From: Pseudomonadota bacterium
GTDB lineage: Bacteria > Pseudomonadota > Alphaproteobacteria > Rhizobiales > Hyphomicrobiaceae
Direction: 5' to 3'
Assembly (NCBI GenBank): GCA_023423275.1
Contig: JAFAFW010000062.1
Location: 35,518-99,517, forward strand
Length of the DNA: 64,000 bases
A model generated the notes under the pieces. That model made no database searches. It was not told where the DNA came from and saw nothing but the letters and a program-made list of their open reading frames with translations. The position numbers and the translations under genes were made by a program. Below are positions 34,234 through 44,574 of this stretch, one piece after another; the stretch's first letter is position 1, and each line of letters opens with the position of its first letter.

Positions 34234-35106
34234 TCAGATCGAGTTCGCACCGACCAAGCGCATGCGGATATAATCGAGCTGGTCGTAATTGTTGTATTTG
34301 ATCACGAGCAGACCGCTTTCCCCGGAACTGCGTTTGATCTCCACCTTGAGACCCAGCGTATCCGTCAATTCCTTCTCGAAGGCCAGGGTATCAGCGTTCT
34401 TCTCGCGGCGCGGACGCGGCGGCTGATCGGCCGCCTGCACCATCGCCTCGACGTCACGCACGTTCATATTGCGATCGATGATCCGCTGAGCCAGCGTTTC
34501 GGCATCCTCACGGCCGACCAGCGCACGCGCGTGTCCGGCGGTTAGCTTGCCTCCCTGCACCAGATCCTGCACCTGCTCGGGCAGCTTCAACAGACGCAAC
34601 GTATTGGCGAGATGACTGCGGCTCTTGCCGATCACCTCGGCGAGCTGATCCTGCGTGTAGTTATAGCGCTCGATCAGCTCCCGATAACCCGCTGCCTCTT
34701 CAATCGCATTGAGGTCGGCGCGCTGGACGTTCTCGATGATACCGAGCTCGAGGACTTCCTGATCGGTCAATTCGCGCACGATGACCGGCATCGTGTGCAG
34801 ATTGGCGCGCTGCGCGGCACGCCAGCGACGTTCGCCAGCGACGATCTCATATCCGCCACCCATACGATCAGGGCGAACAACGATCGGCTGAACGATGCCC
34901 TTCTGACGGATCGAATCCGACAGTTCGACCAGATCGTCTTCCTTGAACTCTTTGCGCGGGTTGAGGTTGCCGCCACGGATCTGGTCGATGGGCACCATGC
35001 GCTGTTCGCCTTCCGGCGGCAGCTTGGACTCCGCCAGGACCGGATCACCAATCAGCGAGGCGAGACCGCGACCAAGCCGGCTTTTCTGAAGTGGCGTCGA
35101 CGACAT
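34234..35106 (-). CDS. parB: Chromosome-partitioning protein ParB
   Basis: A 290-residue CTPase clamp that loads at parS. The order is N-terminal KSRLGRGLASLIGD box for ParA contact, the CTP-binding ParB/Srx domain (LNPRKEF, then GERRWRAA at ~91-98), the helix-turn-helix parS reader (TQDQLAEVIGKSRSHLANTLRLL) and a C-terminal dimerisation domain ending LVIKYNNYDQLDYIRMRL. The ATG at 35106 was chosen because the ATG at 35118 lies only one or two bases from its GGGGA; residues differ by four. Two parS palindromes are found at 36.6 and 38.7 kb. Confidence 0.95.
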   Translation of the reverse strand: MSSTPLQKSRLGRGLASLIGDPVLAESKLPPEGEQRMVPIDQIRGGNLNPRKEFKEDDLVELSDSIRQKGIVQPIVVRPDRMGGGYEIVAGERRWRAAQRANLHTMPVIVRELTDQEVLELGIIENVQRADLNAIEEAAGYRELIERYNYTQDQLAEVIGKSRSHLANTLRLLKLPEQVQDLVQGGKLTAGHARALVGREDAETLAQRIIDRNMNVRDVEAMVQAADQPPRPRREKNADTLAFEKELTDTLGLKVEIKRSSGESGLLVIKYNNYDQLDYIRMRLVGANSI

Positions 35107-35157
35107 CTGAAGTTCCATTCCCCTGTGACGTACGTACCGGCGGACGCTTCGCGGAGA

Positions 35158-35979
35158 TTAGGCCGCCTTGTAACGCCGTTCCCGCTCGATGATTTCCGCC
35201 GCGAGCCTCATGTACGCCTGACTTCCGGGGCTATTGACGTCGTAAAGCAGTATAGGCTTGCCGTGCGAGGGCGCCTCGGCGACGCGCGTGTTACGCGGGA
35301 TCATGGTCTCATAGACCTTCGGACCGAAGAACCCGCGAACGTTCTGTGCCACTTCGCGCGACAGCGACGTCCGCTGATCGTGCATGGTGAGCACCACGCC
35401 CTGAATCTCCAATCCGGGATTGAGCGTCGCCTTGATCTGCTCGATGTTGTCCTTGAGCTGCGAAATACCCTCGAGCGCGAAGAATTCACACTGCACCGGC
35501 ACCAGAACCGCGTGTGCGGCCACCATGGCGTTTAGCGTCAGCAGGTTCAGCGACGGTGGACAGTCAATGAGCACGTAGCTGATCGCCGCATCCGGCGCTG
35601 CGCGCTGCCGCCCCACCAGCTCAGTGACGGCATCGCGCAGCCGGAACGGCCGCGTCGGCTCCGCCATCAGTTCGGATTCGATACCCACCAGGTCTGCATT
35701 CGCCGGAACGATACTGAGCCCGGGCACCTGGGTCTCGATGGCGGCATCAAGCAATGAGCTTTGACCGGAAATCACATCATACGTCGTCCTCATGCGCGCC
35801 TCCGGCGGCACGCCAAGACCCGTCGATGCGTTCCCTTGAGGATCAAGGTCGACGACCAGCACACGCTCGCCGGACGCGGCGAGTGCTGTACCCAGGTTAA
35901 TGGCCGTGGTGGTTTTCCCCACGCCACCCTTCTGGTTCGCGAGTGCGATGACCCGCAGACCCATGGTCTTGCCCGACAC
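35158..35979 (-). CDS. parA: Chromosome-partitioning ATPase ParA
   Basis: A 273-residue Walker-type ATPase forming the gradient that moves ParB-parS complexes. The deviant Walker A KGGVGKTT is at 17-24, Walker A' VLVVDLDPQGNAST near 40-53, and YVLIDCPPSLN near 135. The GTG at 35979 follows ggagggttgagcc, a strong ribosome-binding site, and is preferred over the ATG five codons later. It lies 3 bp after the rsmG stop and 51 bp before parB, in the classical mnmG-rsmG-parA-parB operon. Confidence 0.96.
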   Translation of the reverse strand: MSGKTMGLRVIALANQKGGVGKTTTAINLGTALAASGERVLVVDLDPQGNASTGLGVPPEARMRTTYDVISGQSSLLDAAIETQVPGLSIVPANADLVGIESELMAEPTRPFRLRDAVTELVGRQRAAPDAAISYVLIDCPPSLNLLTLNAMVAAHAVLVPVQCEFFALEGISQLKDNIEQIKATLNPGLEIQGVVLTMHDQRTSLSREVAQNVRGFFGPKVYETMIPRNTRVAEAPSHGKPILLYDVNSPGSQAYMRLAAEIIERERRYKAA

Positions 35980-35982
35980 GGC

Positions 35983-36648
35983 TCAACCCTCCGTCTTGGC
36001 TGCCACGTTGCGCACTACGGCGATCCTGCCCTCGGGATCCGTCAAGCTTGTGACCAACTCAATGTCGAAGCGCCAATCGGCTTCCGCGGCTTCGATCTCG
36101 CCGCGGATATCGCGCCCCTTCAGGAACAAGCCAACGCTTGAGGGCGCAAAGTACGGTGCTGACAGACTGAGAAGGCGGCTCAACGGAGCAAGGGCACGCG
36201 CCGTAATGACATCAACTGTCTGCACCTTACTCCGAGTCTCGGGTATTTCGATCCTCGCCGACAGGATGTCCACAGGGGTTCCAGTCTGGCGGGCGACTTC
36301 CCGGAGGAATGCGGCTTTCCGGTTGTCGCTCTCGATAAGGGTGACCCGCAGCGATCCCCGCTCGGACAGCATGATCGCGAGAACGAGGCCCGGAAACCCA
36401 CCACCGGCGCCCATGTCCATGAGCGTCCGCGCACGTTCGGGTATCAGCCGGACGAGCTGGGCACTGTCGGCGAAATGACGGTTCCAAACGTCATTCAGTG
36501 TGCCTGGAGCAACCAAATTCACCGCCTTTTGCCATTGCCGCAGCAATTCTTCATAGCGGATCAAGCGGTTCGCCGTTTCACGTGAAACGGAAAATTCACG
36601 TTCGAAGGCTTCAGGCCCGTCGATCGGGGCCTTATCAAAGTTGGTCAT
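35983..36648 (-). CDS. rsmG: 16S rRNA (guanine-527-N7)-methyltransferase
   Basis: A 221-residue AdoMet-dependent methylase of the GidB family, modifying G527 of 16S rRNA. Motif I is LMDMGAGGGFPGLVLAIM, preceded by the family sequence VAPGTLNDVWNRHFADSAQL, and followed by VTLIESDNRKAAFL. Its start overlaps the mnmG stop by 4 bp. A perfect 18-bp parS palindrome lies inside the coding region at 36573-36590, about 60-75 bases from the start. Codon choice there is fixed by both protein and parS. Confidence 0.96.
   Translation of the reverse strand: MTNFDKAPIDGPEAFEREFSVSRETANRLIRYEELLRQWQKAVNLVAPGTLNDVWNRHFADSAQLVRLIPERARTLMDMGAGGGFPGLVLAIMLSERGSLRVTLIESDNRKAAFLREVARQTGTPVDILSARIEIPETRSKVQTVDVITARALAPLSRLLSLSAPYFAPSSVGLFLKGRDIRGEIEAAEADWRFDIELVTSLTDPEGRIAVVRNVAAKTEG
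36573..36590. promoter_or_regulatory. parS site inside rsmG
   Basis: CCGTTTCACGTGAAACGG is a perfect 18-bp palindrome whose inner 14 bp (GTTTCACGTGAAAC) equal the conserved core of chromosomal parS sites bound by ParB. It lies within 1.6 kb of parA-parB and about 10 kb from the probable replication origin, as expected for a centromere-like site. Confidence 0.92.
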
Positions 36649-38531
36649 GCACTTTTACGCCGCGGTGCGGCCTTCTTGAGCCGCGCCAGCAAAATCAACA
36701 GGGCGGCCGGCGTCATGCCGTCAATCCGCGCGGCCTGGGCCACCGTCACCGGGTGGTGCTTGGTGAGTTTGTGGCGAACCTCGTTCGACAATCCCGGAAT
36801 GGTCGAGAAGTCGAAGTCCAGCGGAATGGCGACGGCCTCATCCCGGCGCAGCGCAGCCACGTCCTCGTCCTGGCGCTTGACGTAGGACGCATAGCGGGCA
36901 TCGACATCGAGCTGGGCGGCAATCTTCGGCTCCAACGCCGCCACCTCCGGCCAGATGGCGCCGACGCGCGCGAGATCGACGCCGGGATAGGCCAAGAGCT
37001 CATAGGCGCTGCGGCGACGGCCATCGCGATTGATATCCAGGCCGTGACGTCCCGCTTCCGTCGGCGTCAGCGACAGGCGCTCAAGGAGAGACTGCCCGCT
37101 CGCAAGCGCCTCGGCCTTCATCCGGTAGGCCGCCGCGCGGACCGTCCCCACGCAACCGATGGCCTCGCCCACTGGCGTCAGCCGCTGATCGGCATTATCC
37201 GCGCGCAGCTTCAGTCGATATTCGGCCCGCGAGGTGAACATCCGATAGGGTTCCGTCACGCCGCGAGTGACCAGGTCGTCGATCATGACGCCCAGATAGC
37301 CTTCGGTGCGCGACACGACGAACGTCTCTGCGCCACCACCAGCTTTCAGCGCGGCATTGACGCCGGCCGCGAGCCCTTGCGCCCCAGCCTCCTCATACCC
37401 GGTCGTGCCGTTGATCTGACCGGCCAGGAAAAGGCCGGGAAGCCGCTTGGCCTCGAGCGTCGGCAGCAACTCGCGCGGGTCGACATAGTCGTATTCGATG
37501 GCATAGCCCGGGCGCTTGATGACGACATTGGCGAGGCCAGGCATCGTGCGCAGAAAAGCGTCCTGAACCTCCGCAGGGAGCGAAGTGGACACACCGTTCG
37601 GATAGATCGTGTCGTCGTCGAGACCTTCCGGCTCCAGAAACACCTGATGCGCCGTGCGGTCCGCAAAGCGCACGACCTTGTCTTCGATCGACGGGCAGTA
37701 GCGCGGACCGACGCTACCGATCTGGCCCGAATACATTGGCGAGCGATGGAGATTGGCGCGGATGATCGCATGCGTCGCCTCGCTGGTGCCGGTGATGTGG
37801 CAGGCGATTTGTGGCGTCGTGATCCGGTCCGTCAGAAACGAAAACGCCACCGGCGGGTCATCACCAGGTTGTTTCTCCAACTCATCCCAAGCGATGGTCT
37901 TGCCATCAAGCCTGGCCGGTGTCCCGGTCTTCAGGCGCCCAATCCGGAAATCCAGAGTGCCCAAGCGCTCAGCCAGCTTGACCGCCGGAGCCTCGCCGAC
38001 GCGGCCTGCGGGAATCTGGACCTCTCCCATATGGATAAGCCCGCGCAGGAAGGTGCCCGTCGTCAGCACGACCGCGCCAGCCCGGATCGCTTCGCCATTC
38101 GCCAACACGACACCGGCGACGCGCCCATCCTCAACGATCAGATCATCAACGCCGCCCTCGATCACCGAGAGGCCAGCCGTCTCATGGATCGCCCGCTGCA
38201 TGGCCTGGCGATAGAGCTTACGATCCGCCTGAGCGCGGGGGCCTTGGACGGCCGGGCCTTTGGATCGGTTCAACAGGCGAAACTGAATACCGGCCTGATC
38301 CGCTACCCGGCCCATGAGGCCGTCAAGCGCATCGATCTCCCGGACCAGATGGCCCTTCCCAAGGCCACCGATGGCCGGATTGCAGGACATCTCGCCGATC
38401 GTCGCAAACTGATGCGTGACCAGCGCCGTCCTGGCGCCCATGCGCGCGGCCCCAGCGGCCGCCTCGGTCCCGGCATGGCCTCCGCCAACAACGATCACAT
38501 CATAGGAAGAGCGCGCGCTCATGCTTGGCAT
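36645..38531 (-). CDS. mnmG: tRNA 5-carboxymethylaminomethyluridine modification enzyme MnmG
   Basis: A 628-residue FAD/NADH enzyme that with MnmE installs cmnm5/nm5 groups on wobble U34. FAD motif VIVVGGGHAGTEAA is at the N-terminus, the GidA signatures LTTGTFLRGLIHMG and TGYEEAGAQGLAAGVNAAL are present, and the C-terminal helical MnmE-binding domain ends at RIDGMTPAALLILLARLKK. The ATG at 38531 follows ccggacag; the ATG three codons later is equally possible. A parS site lies upstream of this gene, between it and mnmE. Confidence 0.97.
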   Translation of the reverse strand: MPSMSARSSYDVIVVGGGHAGTEAAAGAARMGARTALVTHQFATIGEMSCNPAIGGLGKGHLVREIDALDGLMGRVADQAGIQFRLLNRSKGPAVQGPRAQADRKLYRQAMQRAIHETAGLSVIEGGVDDLIVEDGRVAGVVLANGEAIRAGAVVLTTGTFLRGLIHMGEVQIPAGRVGEAPAVKLAERLGTLDFRIGRLKTGTPARLDGKTIAWDELEKQPGDDPPVAFSFLTDRITTPQIACHITGTSEATHAIIRANLHRSPMYSGQIGSVGPRYCPSIEDKVVRFADRTAHQVFLEPEGLDDDTIYPNGVSTSLPAEVQDAFLRTMPGLANVVIKRPGYAIEYDYVDPRELLPTLEAKRLPGLFLAGQINGTTGYEEAGAQGLAAGVNAALKAGGGAETFVVSRTEGYLGVMIDDLVTRGVTEPYRMFTSRAEYRLKLRADNADQRLTPVGEAIGCVGTVRAAAYRMKAEALASGQSLLERLSLTPTEAGRHGLDINRDGRRRSAYELLAYPGVDLARVGAIWPEVAALEPKIAAQLDVDARYASYVKRQDEDVAALRRDEAVAIPLDFDFSTIPGLSNEVRHKLTKHHPVTVAQAARIDGMTPAALLILLARLKKAAPRRKSA

Positions 38532-38704
38532 CTGTCCGGAACCTGGGGGATCGGGCCGGACCATACGCGATGCCGGGGATCGAGGTCAAAGCGATCGCGT
38601 GGCGAATCGACCGAATCTCTCCACGGCACCTGGAGATCACTACAACTTGGCCAAATTCTCCCCAAAACTTGGGTTTCAACCATGATATGGTCGTATCACC
38701 CTGA

Positions 38705-38720
38705 AGTTTCACGTGAAACA
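38705..38720. promoter_or_regulatory. parS site between mnmE and mnmG
   Basis: AGTTTCACGTGAAACA contains the perfect 14-bp palindromic core GTTTCACGTGAAAC at 38706-38719, identical to the core of the site in rsmG. It is intergenic, 174 bp upstream of the mnmG start and 25 bp past the mnmE stop. Confidence 0.92.
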
Positions 38721-38743
38721 CCTCAGTAACGTTTGAATACTTG

Positions 38744-40084
38744 CTATTTGCCTATGCAGAACCTGTTGAAGACCTGGTCAAGGACCATTTCAGGGTCGAC
38801 GCGACCCGTCAGCCTGCCCAGGGCACGAGCTGCCAATCTCAGATCCTCGGCTCGCAATTCGAGCTGCTGATCCTCGCCATCAGCGAATGCCAGCAGCCAA
38901 CGGCGGCAGTCTTCCAAATTTGCCCGGTGGCGCTCTTGGGTCAGGCCGGGATATTCGGACGGTGCGATCCGCTCGCGCGCGATGGCTGAGAGACGCGCAG
39001 TGAGTTCGCTGACGCCCCGCCCTGTCCGCGCCGAGACCGCCAGCATGTCGTCCGGCAGCACATCGGGCCAACCCCCATCGCGCAGATCCATCTTGTTGGA
39101 GACCCAGAGCGTCCGGTCAGCCAGATCCTCAAGGTCGCGCGGAAGATGGCTCTCCGGTGCCGTTGCATCCATCAGCCAGACGATCAGATCGGCCGAGCGG
39201 CTGCGTGCCAGCGTCCGGCGGATACCTTCCTGTTCAATGCCGCCCGTCGCATCGCGTAGTCCCGCCGTATCGCTGATGATCACCGGCAAGCCATCGAGAT
39301 CGAGACGCACCTCGATGACGTCACGGGTTGTCCCGGCTTCTTCCGAGACGATGGCTGCGTCCCGCCGCGCCAGCGCGTTCAGGAGGCTGGACTTGCCGAC
39401 GTTTGGCGGCCCGGCCAGCACGACGTGAAAGCCGTCGCGCAGGATCTCACCGCGATGATGGTCATCGAGGTGATGGGTCAGTGCCGTCAGCAAGTCACGA
39501 ACAACGCCGGTCGCCTGCACGTAGGTCGTGCTCCCGACATCGGCCTCGTCGGAGAAGTCGATAGCGGCTTCCACCAGGGCCAGCGCCTCGATCAGCGAAC
39601 CGCGCCACCCCTCATAGAGATCAGCCAGGGCGCCGCCCGCCTGCCGGAGTGCCTGTTTGCGTTGCGCCTCGGTTTCCGCGTCGATGAGATCGGCCAAGCC
39701 TTCGGCCATGGTCAGATCGAGCTTGCCGTTCGTGAATGCGCGGCGGGCGAACTCGCCGGGCTCGGCCAGGCGGCAACCTGGGATCTCGCCGAGCGCTGCC
39801 AGAACGGCTTGGACGACGGCGCGGCCTCCATGGACCTGCAGCTCCGCCACGTCCTCGCCGGTAAAGCTCTTCGGCGCCGGGAACCAGATCACCAGTGCAT
39901 GATCGAGCACGTCTCCGGTGCGTGGATGGGTGAGATGGCGTCCGGAAGCAAAGCGTGCACGGGGCCGCGGGGCGGTCATCATGTCGAGAGCCGTCCCGGT
40001 CGCCGTACCCGAAATTCGAATGACGGCAACACCGGCCCGGCCTGGGGCGCTCGACAGCGCGAAAATAGTTGCAACCTCTGTCAT
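38744..40084 (-). CDS. mnmE: tRNA modification GTPase MnmE
   Basis: A 446-residue three-domain protein: N-terminal formyl-THF-binding domain (ATIFALSSAPGRAGVAVIRISG), a helical domain interrupted by a Ras-like G domain (G1 GPPNVGKSSL near 225, G2 TTRDVIE, G3 DTAGLRD, G4 NKMD), and the C-terminal CIGK, whose Cys is essential. It works with MnmG on U34 of several tRNAs. It also starts the mnmE-mnmG-rsmG-parA-parB run on the minus strand and diverges from the YyaL-type gene. Confidence 0.97.
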   Translation of the reverse strand: MTEVATIFALSSAPGRAGVAVIRISGTATGTALDMMTAPRPRARFASGRHLTHPRTGDVLDHALVIWFPAPKSFTGEDVAELQVHGGRAVVQAVLAALGEIPGCRLAEPGEFARRAFTNGKLDLTMAEGLADLIDAETEAQRKQALRQAGGALADLYEGWRGSLIEALALVEAAIDFSDEADVGSTTYVQATGVVRDLLTALTHHLDDHHRGEILRDGFHVVLAGPPNVGKSSLLNALARRDAAIVSEEAGTTRDVIEVRLDLDGLPVIISDTAGLRDATGGIEQEGIRRTLARSRSADLIVWLMDATAPESHLPRDLEDLADRTLWVSNKMDLRDGGWPDVLPDDMLAVSARTGRGVSELTARLSAIARERIAPSEYPGLTQERHRANLEDCRRWLLAFADGEDQQLELRAEDLRLAARALGRLTGRVDPEMVLDQVFNRFCIGK

Positions 40085-40139
40085 GCCATCCGAGTCATCT
40101 TAGTGAGTGTGAAATCCACGACGGCCAACGGGAACCCTT

Positions 40140-42185
40140 ATGAGCGAGAACCGACTGGGACGAGAAACCAGCCCCTATCTGCTTCAGCACAAGGACAACC
40201 CTGTCCACTGGTGGGCCTGGGGGCCCGAAGCCCTGGCCGAAGCCAAGCGGACCAACAAGCCGATCCTGCTCTCCGTCGGCTATGCGGCCTGTCACTGGTG
40301 CCACGTGATGGCGCACGAGAGTTTCGAGGACGCCGCCACCGCCGACGTCATGAACGACCTCTATATCAATATCAAAGTCGATCGCGAGGAGCGACCGGAC
40401 ATCGACGCCATCTACATGGGCGCGCTGCATCGGTTGGGCGAGCAGGGCGGCTGGCCGCTGACCATGTTTCTCGATCCCGATGCGCGGCCGTTCTGGGGCG
40501 GCACCTATTTCCCGCCCGAGTCCAAATGGGGGAAACCCTCCTTCCAGCATGTGCTGCGTGAGGTGGCGCGCATCTTCCGCGACGAGCCCGGAAAGGTCAG
40601 CCACAATGCCGGCCTGATCATCGAGGCCCTACAACCCGAACGCAGCGCGGCGCGGGTCCGCATGAGCGACGAAGCGCTGTCGGGTGTCATCAGTCAGATG
40701 ATCGGCGCGGTGGATGCGGACAACGGCGGTCTGCGCGGGGCTCCGAAGTTTCCGCAATGGAATTTCTTCTGGCTGCTCTGGCGCGGCGGAATCCGGTACG
40801 GCCAGCAATCGGCGATCGATGCTGTCGAACAGACGCTGGTCCATATTTGCCAGGGCGGGATCTATGATCACCTCGGCGGCGGCTTCGCACGCTACACGGT
40901 CGACGACCGCTGGCTCGTGCCGCACTTCGAGAAGATGCTGTACGACAACGCGCTTCTCATCGACCTGATGACCGAGGTCTATCGCGAGACCGGCAATCCG
41001 CTGTTCCGCGCGCGCGTCGCGGAAACGGTCGCCTGGCTGGAGCGTGAGATGATCTCCGAGGGCGGAGGCTTCGCGGCTTCCCTCGATGCCGACTCCGAAG
41101 GCGAGGAAGGCAAGTTCTATGTCTGGTCCGCCGATGAGATTGCCGACGTGTTGGGCGAGTTGGACGCACGTGTTTTTGGCGAAGTCTATAACGTCAGCAG
41201 CGACGGCAACTGGGAGGGCCATACGATCCTCAATCGCCTCGGCGCGCTGGACCTGAAATCGGAAGCCGCGGAGACGCGCTTGGCCGGAATGCGCGCCAAG
41301 CTGCTGGCGCGACGGGATCAGCGCGTTCGTCCGGGTTGGGACGACAAGGTTCTCGCCGACTGGAATGGATTGATGATCGCGGCGCTGGCGCGGGCAGCCC
41401 GCGTCTTCGATCAACCAACGTGGCTGGATCTCGCAACGCGTGCCTTCGCCTTTATCACCGAGCGGATGACGATCGACGGCCGCCTTATTCATTCCTACCG
41501 CGCGGGCCAAGCCAAGGCACCGGCGACCGCCAGCGATTACGCCAACATGATCTGGGGGGCGATCCGCCTCTATGAATCGACCAACGACCCACAGTATCTG
41601 ACAGCGGCAACCCGTTGGGCTGACGTGCTCGACTATCACTACTGGGACGCCGACGGCAGCGGATATGCGACGACGGCCAACGACACCCCGGACGTCATCG
41701 TTCGGCTCAAGGCAGCCCATGATGACGCTACGCCCAGCGCCAATGCGATCATGGTCACGAACCTGGTGCATCTCTTCATGCTGACAGAGCGTTCGGAGTA
41801 TCTGGAGAAGGCCGAAGCTCTACCGCATGGATTCGCCGCGGATCTCGAGCGCAATCTCATTGGCCACTCCGGCTTGCTGGCCAACATGCTCGATGTCGTC
41901 TCTCCGCAGCAGGTCGTCATCGTGAGTGGCGACAAGGATGCGAGCGCGGCCAGCCTTGTGACGGCGGTCAATGGCCTGTCCCTGCCGGGGGCGCTGCAGT
42001 TGGCGGTCGAAGATACAACCTCTATTCCGGCCAACTCGCCCTTGGCTGGGAAGGGCGTCGTCGGCGGGAAGGCGACGGCCTACGTCTGTATCGGGCCGCA
42101 GTGCTCGCCGCCGATCACCGATGCGGATGCGCTGGAGGATACCCTGCGCGCGCGGCGTCAGGCACCGATGACGAAGACGAGCTAA
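40140..42185 (+). CDS. YyaL/SPATA20-family protein with thioredoxin-like N-terminal domain
   Basis: A 681-residue cytosolic protein. Residues ~1-160 form a DUF255 thioredoxin-like domain with the conserved CHWCHVMAHESFED (51-64), QGGWPLTMFLDPDARPFWGGTYFPP and family opening NRLGRETSPYLLQHKDNPVHW (split by function only). The rest is an (alpha/alpha)6 barrel resembling cellobiose 2-epimerases, with GGIYDHLGGGFARY and WLVPHFEKMLYDNALL. The family is conserved from bacteria to mammals but its reaction is unknown; a redox-linked epimerase or chaperone role has been proposed. It diverges from mnmE. Confidence 0.92.
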   Translation: MSENRLGRETSPYLLQHKDNPVHWWAWGPEALAEAKRTNKPILLSVGYAACHWCHVMAHESFEDAATADVMNDLYINIKVDREERPDIDAIYMGALHRLGEQGGWPLTMFLDPDARPFWGGTYFPPESKWGKPSFQHVLREVARIFRDEPGKVSHNAGLIIEALQPERSAARVRMSDEALSGVISQMIGAVDADNGGLRGAPKFPQWNFFWLLWRGGIRYGQQSAIDAVEQTLVHICQGGIYDHLGGGFARYTVDDRWLVPHFEKMLYDNALLIDLMTEVYRETGNPLFRARVAETVAWLEREMISEGGGFAASLDADSEGEEGKFYVWSADEIADVLGELDARVFGEVYNVSSDGNWEGHTILNRLGALDLKSEAAETRLAGMRAKLLARRDQRVRPGWDDKVLADWNGLMIAALARAARVFDQPTWLDLATRAFAFITERMTIDGRLIHSYRAGQAKAPATASDYANMIWGAIRLYESTNDPQYLTAATRWADVLDYHYWDADGSGYATTANDTPDVIVRLKAAHDDATPSANAIMVTNLVHLFMLTERSEYLEKAEALPHGFAADLERNLIGHSGLLANMLDVVSPQQVVIVSGDKDASAASLVTAVNGLSLPGALQLAVEDTTSIPANSPLAGKGVVGGKATAYVCIGPQCSPPITDADALEDTLRARRQAPMTKTS

Positions 42186-42223
42186 CGTTGGCTTTAGGAA
42201 AGTACGAGCCGAAATCTCCTATA

Positions 42224-42253
42224 CCGTCATTCCCGCGTAGGCGGAAATGACGG
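42224..42253. repeat. REP-like palindrome (CGTCATTCCCGC type)
   Basis: CCGTCATT (42224-42231) pairs with AATGACGG (42246-42253); after one mismatch the inner CCGC/GCGG pairs too, with a GTAG tip. This is the common proteobacterial intergenic palindrome CGTCATTCCCGCG-n-CGCGGGAATGACG in a slightly decayed form. It lies between convergent genes and may serve as a terminator. Only one copy is seen in the window. Confidence 0.65.
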
Positions 42254-42294
42254 ACGGGAAGGCGATCGATATTTCCCGTTGAGTTGAACAGGCG

Positions 42295-43014
42295 CTACCG
42301 CCGGGCGGCGGTGATCAGGTCTGCGAGGCGCGCTTTCTGGCGGCCCTGTCCATCAAAGTTGGATGGATCGAGCCACGTTTCGTAGGCGCCCTTGATGACG
42401 GCCCACTCCTTGTCGGTGATCGAGAACCAGGCCGTATCACGATTGCGGCCTTTGTAGATCACAGCCTGGCGGAAGATACCTTCATAAATGAAGCCCAGAC
42501 GCTGCGCGGCGGAGCGCGATGGCGTATTGAGCGCGTCGCACTTCCATTCGTACCGGCGATAGCCAAGATCATCGAACACGTAGCGCATGAACAGAAACAT
42601 AGCCTCGGTCGCCAACGGCGTCCGCTGCAATGCCGATGAGTATTTGATGTTGCCGACTTCGATCACACCATTCGCGGGATCGATGCGCATCAGGCTGGCG
42701 ACGCCGATGGAGCGCGCCGACGCCTTTTCGATAATGGCATAGTAGAGCGGATCGACCGAGGCGGACGCCGGCTCCGCCCATTTGATATAGTCTTGGAACG
42801 TCGCGAATGGGCCGTAGCCCATATACGTCCAGCCGCGCCCGTCATCGCCGGCAATGTTCGCCGTATGCAGGTCGCCGACATGCCGGGTGGGGTCCAATCC
42901 TTCTACCCGACAGAGACGGCCGGCGATCGGCTCGCGCGACGGCCGTGGCCTCGCGGTCCAGTCCGTCATGGGGAAGCCGACCGGTTGTCCAAATTCGTTG
43001 ACCCGCTCCCCCAT
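42295..43014 (-). CDS. GNAT-family N-acetyltransferase (RimJ/RimL-like)
   Basis: A 239-residue protein of the acetyltransf_3 type that includes ribosomal-protein and antibiotic acetyltransferases. Recognisable elements are IGVASLMRIDPANGVIEVGNI, the acetyl-CoA-binding region LQRTPLATEAMFLFMRYVFDDLGYRRYEWKC (in which the usual R-G-x-G-x-A is degenerate), NTPSRSAAQRLGFIYEG and FRQAVIYKGRNRDTAWFSI. This RimL-like pattern is typical of proteins of unknown substrate in alphaproteobacteria. The start is 15 bp after the rho stop on the same strand, so it may ride on the rho transcript. Confidence 0.85.
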   Translation of the reverse strand: MGERVNEFGQPVGFPMTDWTARPRPSREPIAGRLCRVEGLDPTRHVGDLHTANIAGDDGRGWTYMGYGPFATFQDYIKWAEPASASVDPLYYAIIEKASARSIGVASLMRIDPANGVIEVGNIKYSSALQRTPLATEAMFLFMRYVFDDLGYRRYEWKCDALNTPSRSAAQRLGFIYEGIFRQAVIYKGRNRDTAWFSITDKEWAVIKGAYETWLDPSNFDGQGRQKARLADLITAARR

Positions 43015-43029
43015 TGTCGTTCTCCCGGA

Positions 43030-44295
<1,266 letters not shown>

Positions 44296-44574
44296 GAATG
44301 TGACTCCGGACGGCTGCGGCTGTAAGGGCGGGCGAGAGGAAAGCGCCGAGCCATAATGAGGAAATTGGGAGTTGGGCGCAGAGGGGGCGCCACTTATGCG
44401 GTCGACCAGGAGTGTTGGGATGTCCGGGTGGCTGACCGGCAAACCTCTCAGTTGCCGGCGACCGTTCTTCGACTCAGCATATAGCAAATCCTTGCGCTGA
44501 ATGAAAGATGCTGGTGCGCCGCGCGGGAAGGTTTTTCGCTGCAATCACAGCCTGCCTTCTGGGGTGCGGACACG

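Noticed and set aside
36498..38729. 743-residue open frame on the plus strand
   Set aside because: Lies opposite mnmG and rsmG, both unmistakable by motif; it also reads through both parS sites. A GC-rich shadow frame.
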